A stretch of 64,000 nucleotides of DNA from Liolophura sinensis (taxonomy: Eukaryota > Mollusca > Polyplacophora > Chitonida > Chitonidae). Numbering within the stretch: the stretch's first letter is position 1; the number at the start of each line of letters is the position of its first letter. The stretch covers positions 42,455,385 through 42,519,384 of the forward strand of contig NC_088295.1 in the NCBI RefSeq assembly GCF_032854445.1. The letters run 5' to 3'. Below the pieces are notes generated by a model. That model saw nothing but the letters and a program-made list of their open reading frames with translations, had not been told where the DNA came from and ran no database searches. Positions 16,914 to 29,365 of this stretch are shown here, piece after piece. Made by a program: the position numbers and the translations under genes.

Positions 16914-17541
16914 TGGTACCACATGGTATAGCATGATTGTGGTATATGGGTCCCTGATATAACACTGTCGTGTGAATGACCGACCCAATAAATAAATGTG
17001 CTAACAGCACATACACACTACAGATTCAACCGTCGTTGTTCTCCGTGCCAAAACAACACTGCTAAATCTCGAGCGCACCTGATGCCTGTTTATTTACCTA
17101 TCACTGCACGCTCAAGTCTTGTTCTTCATACAACCCCCGGGGCCTCTTCAGCTTAACGCGCCATTATGTTAGTCTGGCTGTTGACGTACCTTGACTTAGT
17201 TGCTCAAGACTGTCAGTGTAAGCCTCGGCCGTGAACGAGATAGAATTGACGTGTGTATCAACTTTGGCACTGGTAAACCAAGACGGTTATCCGTTAATAA
17301 GATGGTAACCACATGGCCAAATTGGCCAAGGTGCAAATCTTATATAAATATACCTGTAGAGGGAAAATAACCAGAAAAAAACCGTTTCGCTAACCATGGT
17401 GTTTTCATGAACTTTCTTAGACCTGCACTGATGAGCGTGTACACCTTCATTTGTATTTTACTATTTGGTCGCTTTATGTTTGACGTTTAATGTCGCTTTC
17501 CTCTTCCGGTGATGATGCATTCATTGTGCTACCTAATGTAG

Positions 17542-17945
17542 ACGACGTCCAATCACACTACAAAGACAGCAGTCATGATGCCAACACCAAATCACAGTAT
17601 AATGACATCAGCCACGACGCTGCGCCAGATCACTGTACACTGACACCAGACATGACGCTCCACCCAGTCACATTATAGGCCTATTGACAACAGTATACAG
17701 ACACTAACCATGACGCCACACCCACTCACACAGTATACGGACACCAGTCACAACGACTCAGCCAATAACAGTATACTGAAACCATACTTGACGCCCCACC
17801 CAGTTACAGCATACTCACACCAGTCATGACGCCCCACCCAATCAGAGTTCACCAGTCATGACGTCCCACCCAATCATAATATAATGACATCGGGTCATGG
17901 CGCCCCACCCAATCAGAGTATACTGACACCAGACATGACACTTCC
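17542..17945 (+). repeat. Degenerate minisatellite, units of roughly 38-40 bp
   Basis: Variants of CATGACGCCCCACCCAATCA followed by CAGTATACTGACACCAGT recur about ten times with length differences and internal deletions. Part of the unit resembles the family A2 SINE body (GACACCAGACATGACACCCC at 15579), so the array may have grown from a SINE fragment. No consistent reading frame runs through it. Confidence 0.8.
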
Positions 17946-18117
17946 CTCGAACACAGCATTAGCTAGCACTGGAGCACTAGATCCTCTAGTGCGAGCCCAG
18001 CGAGATGAGTATCCAGTTTGCTCCTCACTGCCTTTCTTTCGCCGCGTATTTCTGATTCGGGTGCATTCCGGATTGACTAGCATTCTCTTGTAATACACTA
18101 GTACTACGTCACTAGTT

Positions 18118-18435
18118 TGCGCACCGGCATATCTTCATCGCAAAATCAGGTAGGGACACCGGTATAACTTTATCGCAAAATGAGTTAAGGGCACCGTTAT
18201 ATCTTCATCGCAAAATCAGGTATGGGCATCTGTCAGTATTTCTTCATCGCAAAATGAGGTATAGGCACCTGTATATCTTCATCGCAAAATGTAGTAAGGG
18301 CACTAGTATATATTCATCGCAAAATAAGGTATACGCACCGGTATATCCTCATCGCAAAATGAGGTAAGGGCACCGGTATATCTTCATCGCAAAATGAGGT
18401 ATACGCACAGGTATATCTTCGTCGCAAAATCAGGA
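18118..18435 (+). repeat. Minisatellite, about nine units of 35 bp
   Basis: The unit is close to GCACCGGTATATCTTCATCG plus CAAAATGAGGTAAGG. Nine copies follow head to tail, with variation mainly in the last bases (GGTAAGG versus GGTATAC or GGTATGG). TCATCGCAAAAT is the most constant part. No gene lies within it. Confidence 0.92.
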
Positions 18436-18790
18436 ATAAACAGAGCCTGGACCGAAACTGCTTTAGGCGTTAAAAATTCTCCAGTGCAAACTGTTACGCA
18501 TATTAAATTGATCATGTTCTGTGCATTTTGCAGAACTTAACCCCGGCAGTAGTTGTCAACTCTGTACACATGTATAAATCGATAACCAGTTTTACAACAT
18601 ACGTATGTTGTTGGGATAAGAGTCATCTATGCCATTCACGGTAATCCCCTATGTTGTCATTCAAACGGCATGCATATTCATTAAGCATTGTATGCAATAG
18701 TGGTGAAAAGTTTATTTCCTCAATTACGTAACCGATGTAATTAAACCTTTTTGCAGTCTTCCTCAGAGTATTTTCCCTGAGGATTTAGAC

Positions 18791-18823
18791 AACCAACCAA
18801 CCAACCAACCAACCAACCAACCA
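18791..18823. repeat. (AACC)n microsatellite
   Basis: About eight AACC units in a row, followed by ACCGAAAT. Confidence 0.95.
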
Positions 18824-18870
18824 CCGAAATACTCACATGTTTATAGGGGAAAGGCGCTCTTAAAAGGCTT

Positions 18871-19121
18871 CACTCAAAAAAATTCATCTGTTAATTTTAA
18901 CAGAAAGTCCGTTAGAATGTATTCGGTTATTGCAACGGATAATTCTGTTAAATACAACACACATATTCCATTAATTCAACATAAAGACTAACATAATAGA
19001 TAGTAGACTAACATGTTATTATGTTTAATATGACACAATATTATGTTATAATAACAGTATGCATTCTAGCATCACTCAGACAACAGAATTTCTGTTAATA
19101 TTAACAGATTTTTTTGTGTGT
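18871..19121. mobile_element. Short MITE-like element with AT-rich inverted ends
   Basis: The left end CTCAAAAAAATTCATCTGTT with TTAATTTTAACAGAAA is approximately the reverse complement of the right end TCTGTTAATATTAACAGATT with TTTTTGTGTG. Both ends carry a TCTGTTAA...TTAACAGA palindrome. The middle is very AT-rich with further TGTTAT/ATAACA pairs. There is no coding frame. The exact limits and a target-site duplication are not resolved. Confidence 0.5.
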
Positions 19122-20073
19122 GTTTTCTCGCGATAACAGGAACTTTTTATGGTCATTCATGAACTGTACAGGGAGCGAACAGAGTAAGTATACAATATTT
19201 TGTGCATCTAAATATGGAATTACAGCATATGAACAAGTAATTACCGAATACAAAAGTATTAGTTAACTATATGTGAAATGTGCTCATGCTAACTGTATAT
19301 GAACGTTTAATTACAGTTGATATGCAGAATCTATGAATTTCTTTTTCTTGGCAATATTTTTTATAACGGGATTCAGTGGGCAGCTGATTTCACAGTGAGC
19401 ATATATGATTGTATATATGACTATGAAAGGCATTGCTATTTCACTGTGCCTTGTACGGTCCTATGTTTCACCGTGTCATCCCTAATTGTTTGGTGTTTCA
19501 CCGTGTACTGAAGGTTTCATCGTGTCGCCCCTCTATAATGGTTTTAGTGTTTCTTAACACGTCCACCACACCTCACTGTTTGGAATTTCACAAGCAGTGT
19601 CACCTCATTTGTTATATATCGTCAAGCTCCCAGGCAAATAATCAGTTTGTCAGTCAGAACCAAGTAACGGGAAATCCTTCTTCGCAAATATTTAAATAGA
19701 GGCTTGTGAGAATGAAGACCTATTTGTGTATATTAAAGGATCCGGCTGCATTACGGTATAATATGAAAGCCTGAAAGAATACATAGTATATAAACCTCTT
19801 GTGTAAAGCTAGTGCATTTTACATATGATTTACCTTCACATTTTACCGTATGTTTTCAGATCGGAATGTTCGAGAAAATGCAACAGCACTTTGGTCTTGT
19901 GAAATCCCGAGACAAGATCGTCAAATCTGACCCATTTGAACCCGGATACTTCCCGGACAGCTGATTTTGTTTGTCCTATGTTGGGGGGCTTTGCAAGTAA
20001 CATTGACCAATGGGGACTAGCAGACTCCAATTACTGATTTATTTTCTTGCTCTTAACACTTCCTTACCTACGT
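19122..20073. other. Gene-poor region
   Basis: No coding exon recognised. A loose repeat of TTTCACCGTGT with CCCTAA lies around 19438-19600 and may be a decayed minisatellite. Confidence 0.35.
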
Positions 20074-20440
20074 TATAGCACATACGGTCTTTTTATCTCT
20101 TGACGTTGAACCAATCTGTCCCCTAAACAGCATCTATGGTCTATTTCTGTTCTGTTTTCTGTAGTGACACATTTTGCTTTTCATACTTTGATGCTCGAAA
20201 ACGACGGTATGTGCCGAATTGGTCCCCCCGATGATAACACAACATTAGCACATACCAGCACGGTTTTTTTTTTTTTTTTTTTTTTTAATTTCTAATCGCG
20301 CTCAGCCAATCAATGGAGAAGATTTCCATGTAGTATCCGTGTAGTATGAAGTGTTGGTTTGGATATTTTGTTGCTCGAAAACGATGATATATGTTAATTA
20401 GGTTAACCATGGCTAACTCAAACACAACACCATACTTCGG
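20074..20440 (+). repeat. Imperfect tandem duplication, about 180-bp unit
   Basis: Two diverged copies align. TAGCACATACGG, GTAGTGACAC and ATGCTCGAAAACGACGGTAT in the first match TAGCACATACCAGCACGG, GTAGTATGAA and TTGCTCGAAAACGATGATAT in the second, 180 bases later. A T run of about 23 bases lies in the second copy near 20265-20287. Confidence 0.5.
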
Positions 20441-23330
20441 ATTCGCCTCGATGCAATGTTGTGTAACAGTAGTCCTTGTCAATCATGGTCTAACCTATTC
20501 CTGTATTTATTTTCAGGTTGTACATAGACATCAAAACATCGTTACATCTCATCAATATATACACTGACTATAGCTGATATAGTGATGACTAAAGCATGTC
20601 ACCTTGCACCAAATGACCTTGCTCTGTATTGTGCTGTAGGATATGTCACAACGGCGTGAAGTATATGTCATTCTTTCTATTTTCTCTCTTCCATAAATAT
20701 GTCTTACTGTGGAATGTAACCAAAATATTTATTCCTCATCAAAAGTGAGACATTTCTTAAACACGACACACAGGCTTGCTGTAAATGTATATTGCTTGTA
20801 AACAAACGTACATCAAAGAGAGATATTTATAGGACGACCTTGCCTGAAGCATCACCTTTATAAGAATCTTTCCTTTGCATCATTTATCAGTAAAAGAACT
20901 TGAAACCACGACTATAGAGGGCCTACGTATGCATATATATAAATACATTTTGGATTATTAGATTTTCGTCTATAAATCAAACATTCTTGACTACATATGG
21001 TGTTGAACAAAAATCAAACAAATAAATAAATAAACACATCCTGAGAAATATAAGAATAAAATATAATTTCATCTTCAGGCGACTAAATAGTTAATGTGCC
21101 TACCTTACGCAATAGTAATTATAAAATAACAATTGATCTCACACCAACCTGCAGATGATTTCGCCTATCCGTTTTCGTCCCACCCTAATGCTGGCCGCCG
21201 TTTTTGTGGTGACACGTCAACCGAACAAAAATACGCAAGAGTATATACCCGGGATAAACGATTGACAATCTACTCAAGCACTTTCCCACCTTTGACGTCC
21301 CACTTATGCTTGTAGGTATATTTACAATGCACATTGTAACTGAGCGATAGGATATTGAAAATATACACGGAAGTTTCCCCAGATAGAACTAGTAAAGTCT
21401 GCATTGTATATTCTTTATATTCAGACGAGCAAGATTCACAGGCTGAAGAATGGGCTCAGTTTAATGTTGTAGGACATACATGCAGCACTATTCTTGAACT
21501 GGCACAGAAACGGAAATCGGCTGCTCTCTGGCTATTCCAAGCCCAGTCCTTTGATTCAGTCGTTCGCAATTTCCTCTGTGTTCACGCCGAAGGTCATGAT
21601 TAAGTTGCCATGTACTTGTCCGCCTGCGTTTAGTCGCTTGCCAAAAAGACCATCGAAACTGTGTCGGGTCAACGAGCCAGTGGCCTAATCAGAGCTACCG
21701 CCCTAGATCTGAGCCTAAAAATAACACGGCCTGGAATAACTGGGTCAATTTATTGCTTCTCAGTTCTTTAGAGGTTTCACTATAGCTGTGCAAGGTTACA
21801 TGCCCTATTTATTGTTGGCATGGCAACATATAGTCGACATTCGAAACCTGAAAAATTCGAATACTAAATGCCGGAGGCGATTTGTGTCCGTATTAAATAA
21901 ACGTTAACCGGGCTAGGGCAACGTTTAGATTGCGTACATATAGAGAGTGATACCATGTTGCATGACAATCGAACGGTAAACCAAATCGAGTAGTGTGTCC
22001 AGCTTGCACGTCGTATTTTAGCCCACCTTTGATTTTTACAGTGTGAGCCTTTATAAATACATATTCGCCTATGGTGGAGACATCTTTTCCTTTAATCTCG
22101 TAAGTCTTTCAACGGAAATAATGCATGCGATATTTTATGTGAATCTCACTTCAGCGTCAAGCTGTATTGCGACTTTTCAAAATAAAGCATCGTTTGCAGA
22201 TTCACCAGTAATAAATAGGCCTAATTTATATGCACATGGGCGTGCATATCTGTAATGCTCTAACTGATGTCTGACTGCAAATATATACCTTTACATAGAA
22301 CACCAGGTACACAGCCATATCCCTGCGGGCATATGTACCTAAACAGGGTTTGTTTTGTAGCATACCATAACTCTACGGTATATGCATAAGACAGCTGCCA
22401 TAACGTACAGACATTAAAAAATCGTACATTTAAAAAAAATACAATGCCTATATTGTAAAATATTTCACAATGATTGTATATGTATGCATATATATAATTG
22501 CGTGCTGGACATGATTAGTATCCGATATTTAAAAGTGTAGTTATTTTCTACAAGAGCTCATCACCTACTCAGCCCATGTTCTTCCGGCTGATCATGTTGC
22601 ACAAATCCCTTACCAATTTAGATGTGAATATCGGTGATAAACCGTTAATGCAATTATAAGGTTATGTAAGATTTGTCATCCATCAACCTTATACTGGAAA
22701 CCAATCTGCGTACAGCTGAACTGAAGAAACTGGAATCTGTCAAAGCCAATGTAAATTGTCCCCGTGGATGTGACACCCAGATACAGCTGTGTATATATAT
22801 ACCTGAGCATATAAACTCGGTCAAAATGTCACTCTTCGCTGTCTCAAGCGTCATTAGCTGGAATGAGTTTCCATGGAAACAGACTGACCATTGACGTCAA
22901 TGCGTTAAAGTATATATCAGTCAAATGTCAGAAAGTAAAGTTTCTTATGAGTTTCGCTAATACACTATAGTATCACGCATGATGTATTAGTTGATGTATC
23001 TTGAATGGACAAATAAGCAAATAGAAATAATGCGCAGTTATACGTGTGTATAGAATCGGATTGTTTTCCTCGCACCTGATGCCAGTATATGATTGATGAA
23101 TTCATATGTGAGAACCCGTTCATAAGCTGATGCTCAAGCACGTCGTCCAGATGTTTAGTTAAATATATGAGAAATATGAAATGTTGTTTTTTCTTGTATT
23201 CGGGTTGGCGCACTCGAGTCCTATATCGCTGGCTCATTCATATATAGATTTCATGCAAAGCCAGTTTAGTTTATTGAACATTTTAACATTAATTTTTTCA
23301 GTGATTCTTATCACGCCAATGTCTTAAGCT
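20441..23330. other. Gene-poor region
   Basis: No supported gene. A short stretch at about 21175-21205 (CCCACCCTAATGCTGGCCGC) resembles the core of SINE family B and may be a fragment. The open frames at 21355-21603 and 22673-22894 show no domain or splice support. Confidence 0.35.
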
Positions 23331-24917
23331 GTCCTAGTGCCGACCGATCTATTTATTATATTCTTTTTACACCCAGCCCTAGTGATGGTCGATATATATT
23401 TATATTGCTGTCTAAGAGGAACAACATGCCGAACATAGCAGAAGTGTTGCGCCACCAGTCCTAGCGCCGACCGATCTATTTATACTGCTGTCTCACTAGA
23501 ACGTCATTTCGAACACAGCAGAAATGTTGTTACACCCAGTCCTAGTGCCGGTCGATATATATTTATATTGCTGTCTAAGAGGAACAACATGCCAAACATA
23601 GCAGAAGTGTTGCTCCACCCAGTCCTAGCGCCGATCGATCTATTCTCACTAGAACGCCATTTCGAACACAGCAGAAATGTTGTTACACCTAGTCCTAGTG
23701 CCGGTCGATATATATTTATATTGCCGTCTCAGTGGAACAACATGCCGAACATAGCAGAAGTGTTGCGCCACCCAGTCCTAGTGCCGACCGATCTATTTAT
23801 AGTGCTGTCTCACTAGAACGCCATTTCGAACACAGCAGAAATGTTGTTACACCCAGTCCTAGTGCCGGTCGATATATATTTATATTGCTGTCTAAGAGGA
23901 ACAACATGCCGAACATAGCAGAAGTGTTGCGCCACCCAGTCCTAGTGCCGACCGATCTATTTATACTGCTGTCTCACTAGAACGTCATTTCGAACACAGC
24001 AGAAATGTTGTTACACCCAGTCCTAGTGCCGGTCGATATATATTTATATTGCTGTCTAAGAGGAACAACATGCCGAACATAGCAGAAGTGTTGCGCCACC
24101 CAGTCCTAGTGCCGACCGATCTATTTATACTGCTGTCTCACTAGAACGTCATTTCGAACACAGCAGAAATGTTGTTACACCCAGTCCTAGTGCCGGTCGA
24201 TATATATTTATATTGCTGTCTAAGAGGAACAACATGCCGAACATAGCAGAAGTGTTGCTCCACCCAGTCCTAGCGCCGATCGATCTATTCTCACTAGAAC
24301 GCCATTTCGAACACAGCAGAAATGTTGTTACACCTAGTCCTAGTGCCGGTCGATATATATTTATATTGCTGTCTAAGAGGAACAACATGCCGAACATAGC
24401 AGAAGTGTTGCGCCACCCAGTCCTAGTGCCGACCGATCTATTTATAGTGCTGTCTCACTAGAACGTCATTTCGAACACAGCAGAAATGTTGTTACACCCA
24501 GTCCTAGTGCCGGTCGATATATATTTATATTGCTGTCTAAGAGGAACAACATGCCGAACATAGCAGAAGTGTTGCGCCACCCAGTCCTAGTGCCGACCGA
24601 TCTATTTATACTGCTGTCTCACTAGAACGTCATTTCGAACACAGCAGAAATGTTGTTACACCCAGTCCTAGTGCCGGTCGATATATATTTATATTGCTGT
24701 CTAAGAGGAACAACATGCCGAACATAGCAGAAGTGTTGCGCCACCCAGTCCTAGTGCCGACCGATCTATTTATACTGCTGTCTCACTAGAACGTCATTTC
24801 GAACACAGCAGAAATGTTGTTACACCCAGTCCTAGTGCCGGTCGATATATATTTATACTGATGTTTCAGTGGAACAGCATCCCGAATACGGAAGAAATGT
24901 TGTCGCGCCCACAACCC
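23331..24917 (+). repeat. Satellite array with nested units of about 82, 164 and 645 bp
   Basis: Two related half-units of about 82 bp alternate. One contains CCGACCGATCTATTTATACT and AACGTCATTTCGAACACAGC. The other contains CCGGTCGATATATATTTATA and GGAACAACATGCCGAACATA. Both share CCAGTCCTAGTG and GCAGAARTGTTG. The pair forms a 164-bp unit, as shown by repeats of GTGCCGACCGATC near 23946 and 24110. A marked variant with CGCCGATCGATCTATTCTCA, lacking about 14-16 bases, occurs twice about 645 bp apart (near 23627 and 24272), so four dimers form a larger repeat. The edges are decayed, as expected. Open frames of 82 codons inside it are by-products of the repeat. Confidence 0.95.
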
Positions 24918-25080
24918 TTACTGGACAGTATATTTGTAGTATATAATATAAATGCTACAGCATTGCAAGTAAAAGCAGAGCAGCGACGGCAGTTTCATAG
25001 TTAGCAAATGGCCACTCGTAACCGGTGAACTGGGTTTTTTTTTTTTTTTTTTTTGCTTTATCATTTGGAGTCTTATGTCG

Positions 25081-25120
25081 GAGACACCAGAAATGTTGCC
25101 ACATCCAGTCACAGTGTACC
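25081..25120 (+). repeat. Detached decayed satellite unit
   Basis: CCAGAAATGTTGCCACATCC followed by AGTCACAGTG resembles one half-unit of the neighbouring satellite, about 160 bases beyond its edge. The T run at about 25034-25054 lies between. Confidence 0.5.
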
Positions 25121-28100
25121 ATCAACCAGTCGACGAGTACTTAGCATTTCCGCCTTATTTGCGAATCTCTTAGAAGGGTAGTCACAGGAAGTATTATGAG
25201 ATTTGCCCATTTTGAAGTCTTATGCATATACGGTAGAAAGTGGCAGAAGACAGTGGGTGACTGTACCACACAAGAGAAACTGCACGGCTTGTTACGTACA
25301 AGATCTGAAAATAGTTTTCGAGAAATTGAGAGTTTAATTCACGAGGTACTGAATTTGGTAAGCCGTCAGTTGCTAAAACAAAACAGAAGTGGAATAAATC
25401 GGAGTACTAGGGGTAAACCACCGACCGTTGCCAAGTTTCTGACTAACCTTCTGACTAAAAGCGGCTACCGAAACAACGATATAACAGGATTCTCTCATGT
25501 GACTTTATTCGTCAAGGCCTTGATACAGCCGAAGCTAGTCAGCGCTTTAACCATCGGTATATCGTAATGTATATTATTTGTCCAGCAAGTTCTCCGAATA
25601 GCCCGTTAATGTCGTTCTGCTCTCAAAACCTGTTATTAATCGTCGTGACCATGACTGTAAAACTGAGAGCCGTGCTAACACCTTTCGCTAAACCCTTTTG
25701 TGTTTATCTAACGATTTTATCCATCAAGGCGGATGGCCATCTGTATTGCAGAGCTGTGGAGATTATTGCCGTGTAAAGTCAGCAATAACCGTTCGATTGA
25801 CCCGATTCTGCACGCTGATGATGACTCTCCAGGGTGGCCAGCTGTTGTCCAGGACATCTTCACTAAAACATACCCCTTAATGAATAATCATTATCGATTG
25901 TAGGCCAATCCAGGTCTCCTCTTATATCTTATACATCTCGAGCCACCCTAGCAACCGTCCAGTCGGAATCTGAGCTTGGATCTGATTCTCACCTCTTTCG
26001 CAGAAGATTCTCATTGTGTGTCGACTGCAAAGTTTATTGTGCATTGAAAACAGGGTCGAGTTAAAATGATTTTTGTAAACGTCCTCCTTACTGATTAAGC
26101 TTAACTGGAATGCAACTTGAACCACAGAGGTGTTTACGGTTGTGCTTCGTACTGTGCAAATAACCATACTCAGTCGATGGTATACCAACCCAGAAGCAAG
26201 ACTCATGACTACCTGTATTATCGTACATGATGGCAACTCTGGGATGTGTTTTCAATCAGTTTGTGAAACATGGTCACTTGTTATTGTAGAATTATGAATG
26301 CGTAATCGGTCCTGCCGGCATAACAAGCTGCACACGTGCATTGTGGACAATTATTTGCACATTATATATCAAATTTGAAGTATCTCTATGCAGGGTTAAA
26401 TGCATAATAAGCTATATATGTGTGTGTTCAGTGAATATATATGGAACTACATTGTGTGATGTAGGTTGCATTGATGTTTTCATAGATATGTCACCCGGTA
26501 AAACGTATACTGTAGTTTGCTGCAGTGGTTTAATGTAAAAAAAAAAAAGGCTACGCACCACGTCAGTATTCCAGGCACTCTGAATAAACCTCACACGGAA
26601 TTTTGAAGGATTCTTTGTCCTAAGGCAACAGAGGTACTATTTTCGGATCCAAATAGAAAACCTTTTAGTTGGTTCTTTAATGAACGTCTTTGAAAAGATT
26701 TTATATTGAGCATGTATTATATAACGGGCATCACCAACAACCTTTTTTTCTCACTCGAAGCGTATTTATATGGTTTTTATCTAGAACGATTATTCAGTAT
26801 TCGTATCATCATCGTCATTTTCATTGGTGAAGGGAACCATACAGTGCTGTGACAAGAACTTTCCCATATCTGACATATAGACTTGCACAACATATGGAAG
26901 GCAATTGATCTCGACAAATGTCCGAGTTTGAACCCGGACATTCTTGAGATTAAAACACAAGCGTCTTAACCACACGGGAACGACCATTTCCCTGTTTTCT
27001 TATAGACAAAAATATCACCCTGTAACTAACAGTAGTTTAAATCATAGACGAGAATAATATCAAAAATGCATGCACCATATTACAGCAAGCCATAGCTCTG
27101 TCTGTATTGTGGTCTTACAACTTGTGTACGTCAAACCCATTAAACATTCATTGAAAATATATCACGTTCTACTGTGATGTTCAAAAATCGCTCTTCTGAG
27201 TATTTCAGTATATTTCCAGGTAGAGCTAAGTGCATATACCATGTCCAGGGTTTTCGGCATCAGGCAGCACTGTTGTATTTTGTAAACATAGTAACTTATT
27301 GATTTACCGAATGAGGACTGGCTTTTATCAATAATATATGCTCAGTCGTGATAATTCTATAGCAACCGACATCTTGTGAATGTATGTTCCCCTCTCTTCG
27401 GAATCTGTTGACGGTCAAGACCCATTCTAGTTTTAGACGAACAGCCTATTCTGTGGCATTATATACCCTTAGTTCTAAGATCTAAGTTCTATATCTGGTT
27501 ACCACCAGATCCATCACTGCATGCACCGTCGCTTGCTGGATTAAATTTTTCTCTTAATGGTCGAAGGTTAGTGCCCGCAAAGATGGTCAGGGTGAAACTG
27601 ACCGATGTCGTCCACTATGCGGGCTGATCGATTGGTAATTTCCGCCAAGGATCGTTTGCTCTAAGATTACAGGAAAAACCATAGTAACCGAGTTGAGCTT
27701 TGCAGAAGCTAGTGTCGAGGTAACCTTTTATAGTCATAGATGAATCGGCTTCTAGAGTGTCCGTAAAAAAATATATACTAAAAGAGAATTTACCAAGCGT
27801 TATTTATGACATGCACCTGTGTGGTTTCAAATCAAAGGCTTGCGCAGTAGATCATGCTCCAGTTTAAGTGAAATATCTATATACTAAGTTGACATACAGT
27901 GTCTAGAAAGTCGCAAGAATCCTGAAAATATTTAACCCTCAGCTCTCTGAATCTAGATGATTCATATCGTGTTTGTTACGTACCTCATTCCTTTGAATTG
28001 AATTAAACTCTTCCTTTAAAGCATATTAATATTTATTTTTCAGTACGCCAAAAGCAGAAATGGATTGAATCGACATCATTTTGATTCCCTTTTATATAAC

Positions 28101-28505
28101 AGTTTTGATGCAAAATGTATATTGTATGTGTTTGTGTCCTCACAGCTCCCATGTTTTTACATCATGTTAGTTCAGGGACAACCTATGGCGGAGCAGGCAC
28201 ACACCCCGAACTCTTCATACATTTTTCATAAGGTAGATGGCTTTTGAAGGATATTGAATCGCATAATAATAAATTGCTGATCTGATGATCAAGATGTAAC
28301 AACGACCGGCTTGGTGAATAAGGTGCAAATTAAATCAATTTTCAACATATAGCGTAAAAGAGGGGAGCGAAGCTAAAAAGGATCAACTGACTTCATATTC
28401 CTTTTGCATATAAGGCACATTTTCATTTGCTGCATTCGTATGTTGTTCCCAAACAGTTGCATGCATTGCTTGGGTCATTAACGAATGTATTGAACATAGT
28501 TTGGT
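25121..28505. other. Gene-poor region
   Basis: Several open frames of 60-125 codons (for example 25196-25567) show no recognisable domain, no clear splice structure and no codon pattern I would trust. The sequence is AT-rich with no obvious repeats apart from the tRNA-like stretch annotated separately. Confidence 0.35.
26915..26986 (-). repeat. tRNA-derived sequence (pseudo-tRNA or SINE head)
   Basis: On the minus strand GTGTGGTTAAGACG fits an A box. GTCCGGGTTCAAACTCGGAC forms a five-base-pair T arm with a proper B box. The acceptor stem does not pair, so this is not a sound tRNA gene. The absence of a family body makes a decayed tRNA or a third SINE type equally possible. Confidence 0.4.
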
Positions 28506-28516
28506 GAGGAAATATA

Positions 28517-28765
28517 TTTATTTCTTTATTTTATTTGATCGGTGTTTTACGCCGTACTCATGAACATTTTACTTATACGACGGCGGCATTATGGTGGGAG
28601 AAATCCGGGGAAACTCTCGACCATCCGCAGGTTGCTGGAAGTCCTTCCCACTTACGGCTGGAGAGGAAGCCAACATGAGCTGGACTTGAGCTCAAAGCGA
28701 CCACATTGCTGAGAGACTCCTGGGTCATTGCACCGTGCTAGCGTGCTAAGCCCACGGAGGCCTCC
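28517..28765 (-). mobile_element. tRNA-derived SINE, family B, near full-length
   Basis: Bounded by the 11-bp direct repeat GAGGAAATATA at 28506-28516 and 28766-28776. On the minus strand it begins GGAGGCCTCCGTGGGCTTAG, has a B-box-like GAGCTCAAGTCCAGCTC, a middle part with GGAAGGACTTCCAGCAACC and CACCATAATGCCGCCGTCG, and ends GAGTACGGCGTAAAACACCG with a short AAATAAA tail. Confidence 0.92.
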
Positions 28766-28776
28766 GAGGAAATATA

Positions 28777-29160
28777 AGACAAGGCCCGCAGGGAAATCTT
28801 GGAATTGACTGATGCCTGTGCATGATTCGTGCTCGCTCACTCCACACTGTCCCAATAAGCATTAGCCTTATCCATTTCCATGAACACTTTGTATAGTTTA
28901 GTTAATTTCTCCTTAAGATCAGAAGCCTGTTTGTGATGACTGACTCGGACAACGAAAGTGCCTTCTTCCGCATGACTTGTCAGTGAGGTAGTACCGGTAC
29001 TGTAAATATGTCAGCGTAAACCGTGTACTGCTAAAAAGATACGCCGATGTGAAGTCACGGAATGCTGAATGCCATGTGAAACACTGATGCCATAACAAAC
29101 AAACCAAATGGTGACATCAGTTACGTCACGTGAGCTGCTTAAAGGTTAAACCAAAGCGGG
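28777..29160. other. Intergenic, nothing recognised
   Basis: No supported gene, RNA gene or repeat. Confidence 0.4.
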
Positions 29161-29164
29161 GGAT

Positions 29165-29365
29165 TGTATTGTATTTTATTTACCCGGACTTTTAACACAC
29201 GGCCAGTCCTTCGAATGAAATCAAAAGCTAATAAAATCAACAAGTATTAAATCCGCAGGCCCAAAAACAAAATAATAATAAACAGTAAAAAAAGATAGAC
29301 GCCAAATCGGCAAGGTTTGGATTCGAACGCGTAACCCGAGCGGCATATGGAGATGGAACTGAGCC
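29165..29365 (-). mobile_element. Possible third tRNA-derived SINE type
   Basis: On the minus strand GCCGCTCGGGTTACGCGTTC leads into GAATCC, giving a good B box (CGCGTTCGAATCC). The following 150 bases end in an AATACAATACAATCC tail. No target-site duplication was found and no second copy is present here, so the call rests on the tRNA-like head and the simple tail. Confidence 0.4.

Noticed and set aside
23568-24461. Repeated 82-codon frames in the satellite, nearly identical to each other
   Set aside because: The repeat unit is not a multiple of three and the frames run on both strands with non-ATG starts. They are by-products of the satellite.
23331-24917. CRISPR-like regular repeats
   Set aside because: The units are directly adjacent, without unique spacers, in an animal genome.
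25196-25567. A 123-codon plus-strand frame
   Set aside because: Length is near what chance allows in 64 kb. No homology, signal peptide or splice sites in support.
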